Below, in pieces: positions 4,870-5,294 of a DNA stretch of 5,294 bases; the stretch's first letter is position 1, and each line of letters opens with the position of its first letter. Source of the DNA: JACGMN01 sp964522635 (GTDB taxonomy: Archaea; Halobacteriota; Syntropharchaeia; Alkanophagales; Methanospirareceae). The stretch covers positions 1-5,294 of the forward strand of contig CAZFWT010000090.1 of the NCBI GenBank assembly GCA_964522635.1. Reading direction: 5' to 3'. The translations under genes and the position numbers were made by a program. The notes beneath the pieces were generated by a model, which saw only the letters and a list, made by a program, of their open reading frames with translations, had not been told where the DNA came from and did no database searches.

Positions 4870-5294
4870 TTAAAGACTTCTATAAAATCCAGACAGTACC
4901 TCTCGCTCCCTCGCGTTCACACGCGCGCGTATGTACGGACTACGAAGCCCGGACTGCTTCCAGCCGTTCGAGCCGTTCTTTACCGCGCTGATCTCTGTTG
5001 CGAGCGCTTCGATCCGTTCCTCCGTGGTGAGCGCGTGCTGGGCCAGCAGCTCCTTCAGCTCCCTGTTGTCATGATGCAGCAGCTTGAAATTGGTGTCACT
5101 CTCGCTCCGGAACCCCTTCAGCGTATCAGTGTTCTCTTTGAGAAGAGCGGTGGTATGATCTAATTTCCCGATCATGACGTCCTGCTTCTCGATCATGACA
5201 TCCTGCTTCTCGATCATGACATCCTGCTTCTCGATCATCCCGGTCATTCTAGCATTTGCTATGTCGAGCCGTTCACCCAGCTCCTCAGCCATCT
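4870..5294 (-). CDS. Coiled-coil protein, probable C-terminal part of an acylphosphatase-type fusion (partial)
   Basis: The first visible Met (5292) is two bases from the window edge, so the gene probably begins outside. The sequence is almost entirely predicted coiled coil. It opens with EELGERLDIANARM, then three MIEKQDV heptads (residues 19-39), a variant MIGKLDH, and further heptad-like sequence to ISAVK (105). From recall, archaeal acylphosphatases often carry a tail beginning EELGERLD followed by degenerate heptads. I infer that a catalytic acylphosphatase domain (hydrolysis of acyl phosphates) lies upstream, but none of it is visible. A stand-alone coiled-coil protein is the alternative. 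The last 35 residues (NGSNGWKQ to FYRSL) lose the heptad pattern. A one-base frameshift at 4979-4981 would instead give KERLERLEAVRAS and a TAG at 4940-4942, so the annotated 3' end is doubtful. Confidence 0.55.
   Translation of the reverse strand, partial: MAEELGERLDIANARMTGMIEKQDVMIEKQDVMIEKQDVMIGKLDHTTALLKENTDTLKGFRSESDTNFKLLHHDNRELKELLAQHALTTEERIEALATEISAVKNGSNGWKQSGLRSPYIRARVNAREREVLSGFYRSL
5170..5232 (-). repeat. Three tandem 21-bp units encoding MIEKQDV heptads
   Basis: Three consecutive 21-bp units at 5170-5190, 5191-5211 and 5212-5232. The last two are identical and the first differs at one base (GACGTC for GACATC on the plus strand). A partial GATCAT follows at 5233-5238. Each unit encodes one coiled-coil heptad, so copy-number change lengthens the coil by whole turns without breaking the frame. 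Confidence 0.92.

Overview
The window looks like draft sequence from an uncultured euryarchaeon related to methanogens or anaerobic methane oxidisers. Four things point that way: a DUF2124-type gene, a family I know from methanogens; archaeal-style TATA boxes (TTTATATAT) upstream of genes; a surface protein with an archaeal VPXXXP-type C-terminal sorting signal; and a small protein whose coiled-coil tail resembles archaeal acylphosphatase fusions. A run of exactly 100 Ns (2895-2994) marks a scaffold join, so gene order across it is not certain.

Layout, left to right. 1-201: non-coding, with a 10-bp inverted repeat pair and a GTAY tetranucleotide microsatellite. 202-675 (-): DUF2124 protein. 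676-841: divergent AT-rich promoter region. 842-2371 (+): an alpha-isopropylmalate synthase-type enzyme (LeuA). 2372-2485: short non-coding gap. 2486-2894 (-): 3' part of a secreted surface-protein gene running into the assembly gap, broken by one TAG and one frameshift. 2995-3121: purine-rich leader with no clear promoter. 3122-4264 (+): a beta-decarboxylating dehydrogenase, most likely 3-isopropylmalate dehydrogenase (LeuB). 4277-4296: perfect hairpin between convergent genes. 4305-4688 (-): unrecognised 127-residue protein. 4689-4869: non-coding. 4870-5294 (-): coiled-coil protein, probably cut by the window edge, with an apparent frameshift near its C-terminus.

LeuA and LeuB catalyse the first and third dedicated steps of leucine synthesis. 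The isomerase subunits LeuC and LeuD, which act between them, are not in the window. The other genes have no evident link to leucine.

I did not find a clearly new system. The points most worth checking are a Lys-Tyr pair in LeuB where NAD-dependent relatives have Asp (possible NADP use), the two disruptions of the surface-protein gene, the perfect 21-bp heptad-encoding repeats, and a one-base frameshift whose repair restores a coiled-coil ending.
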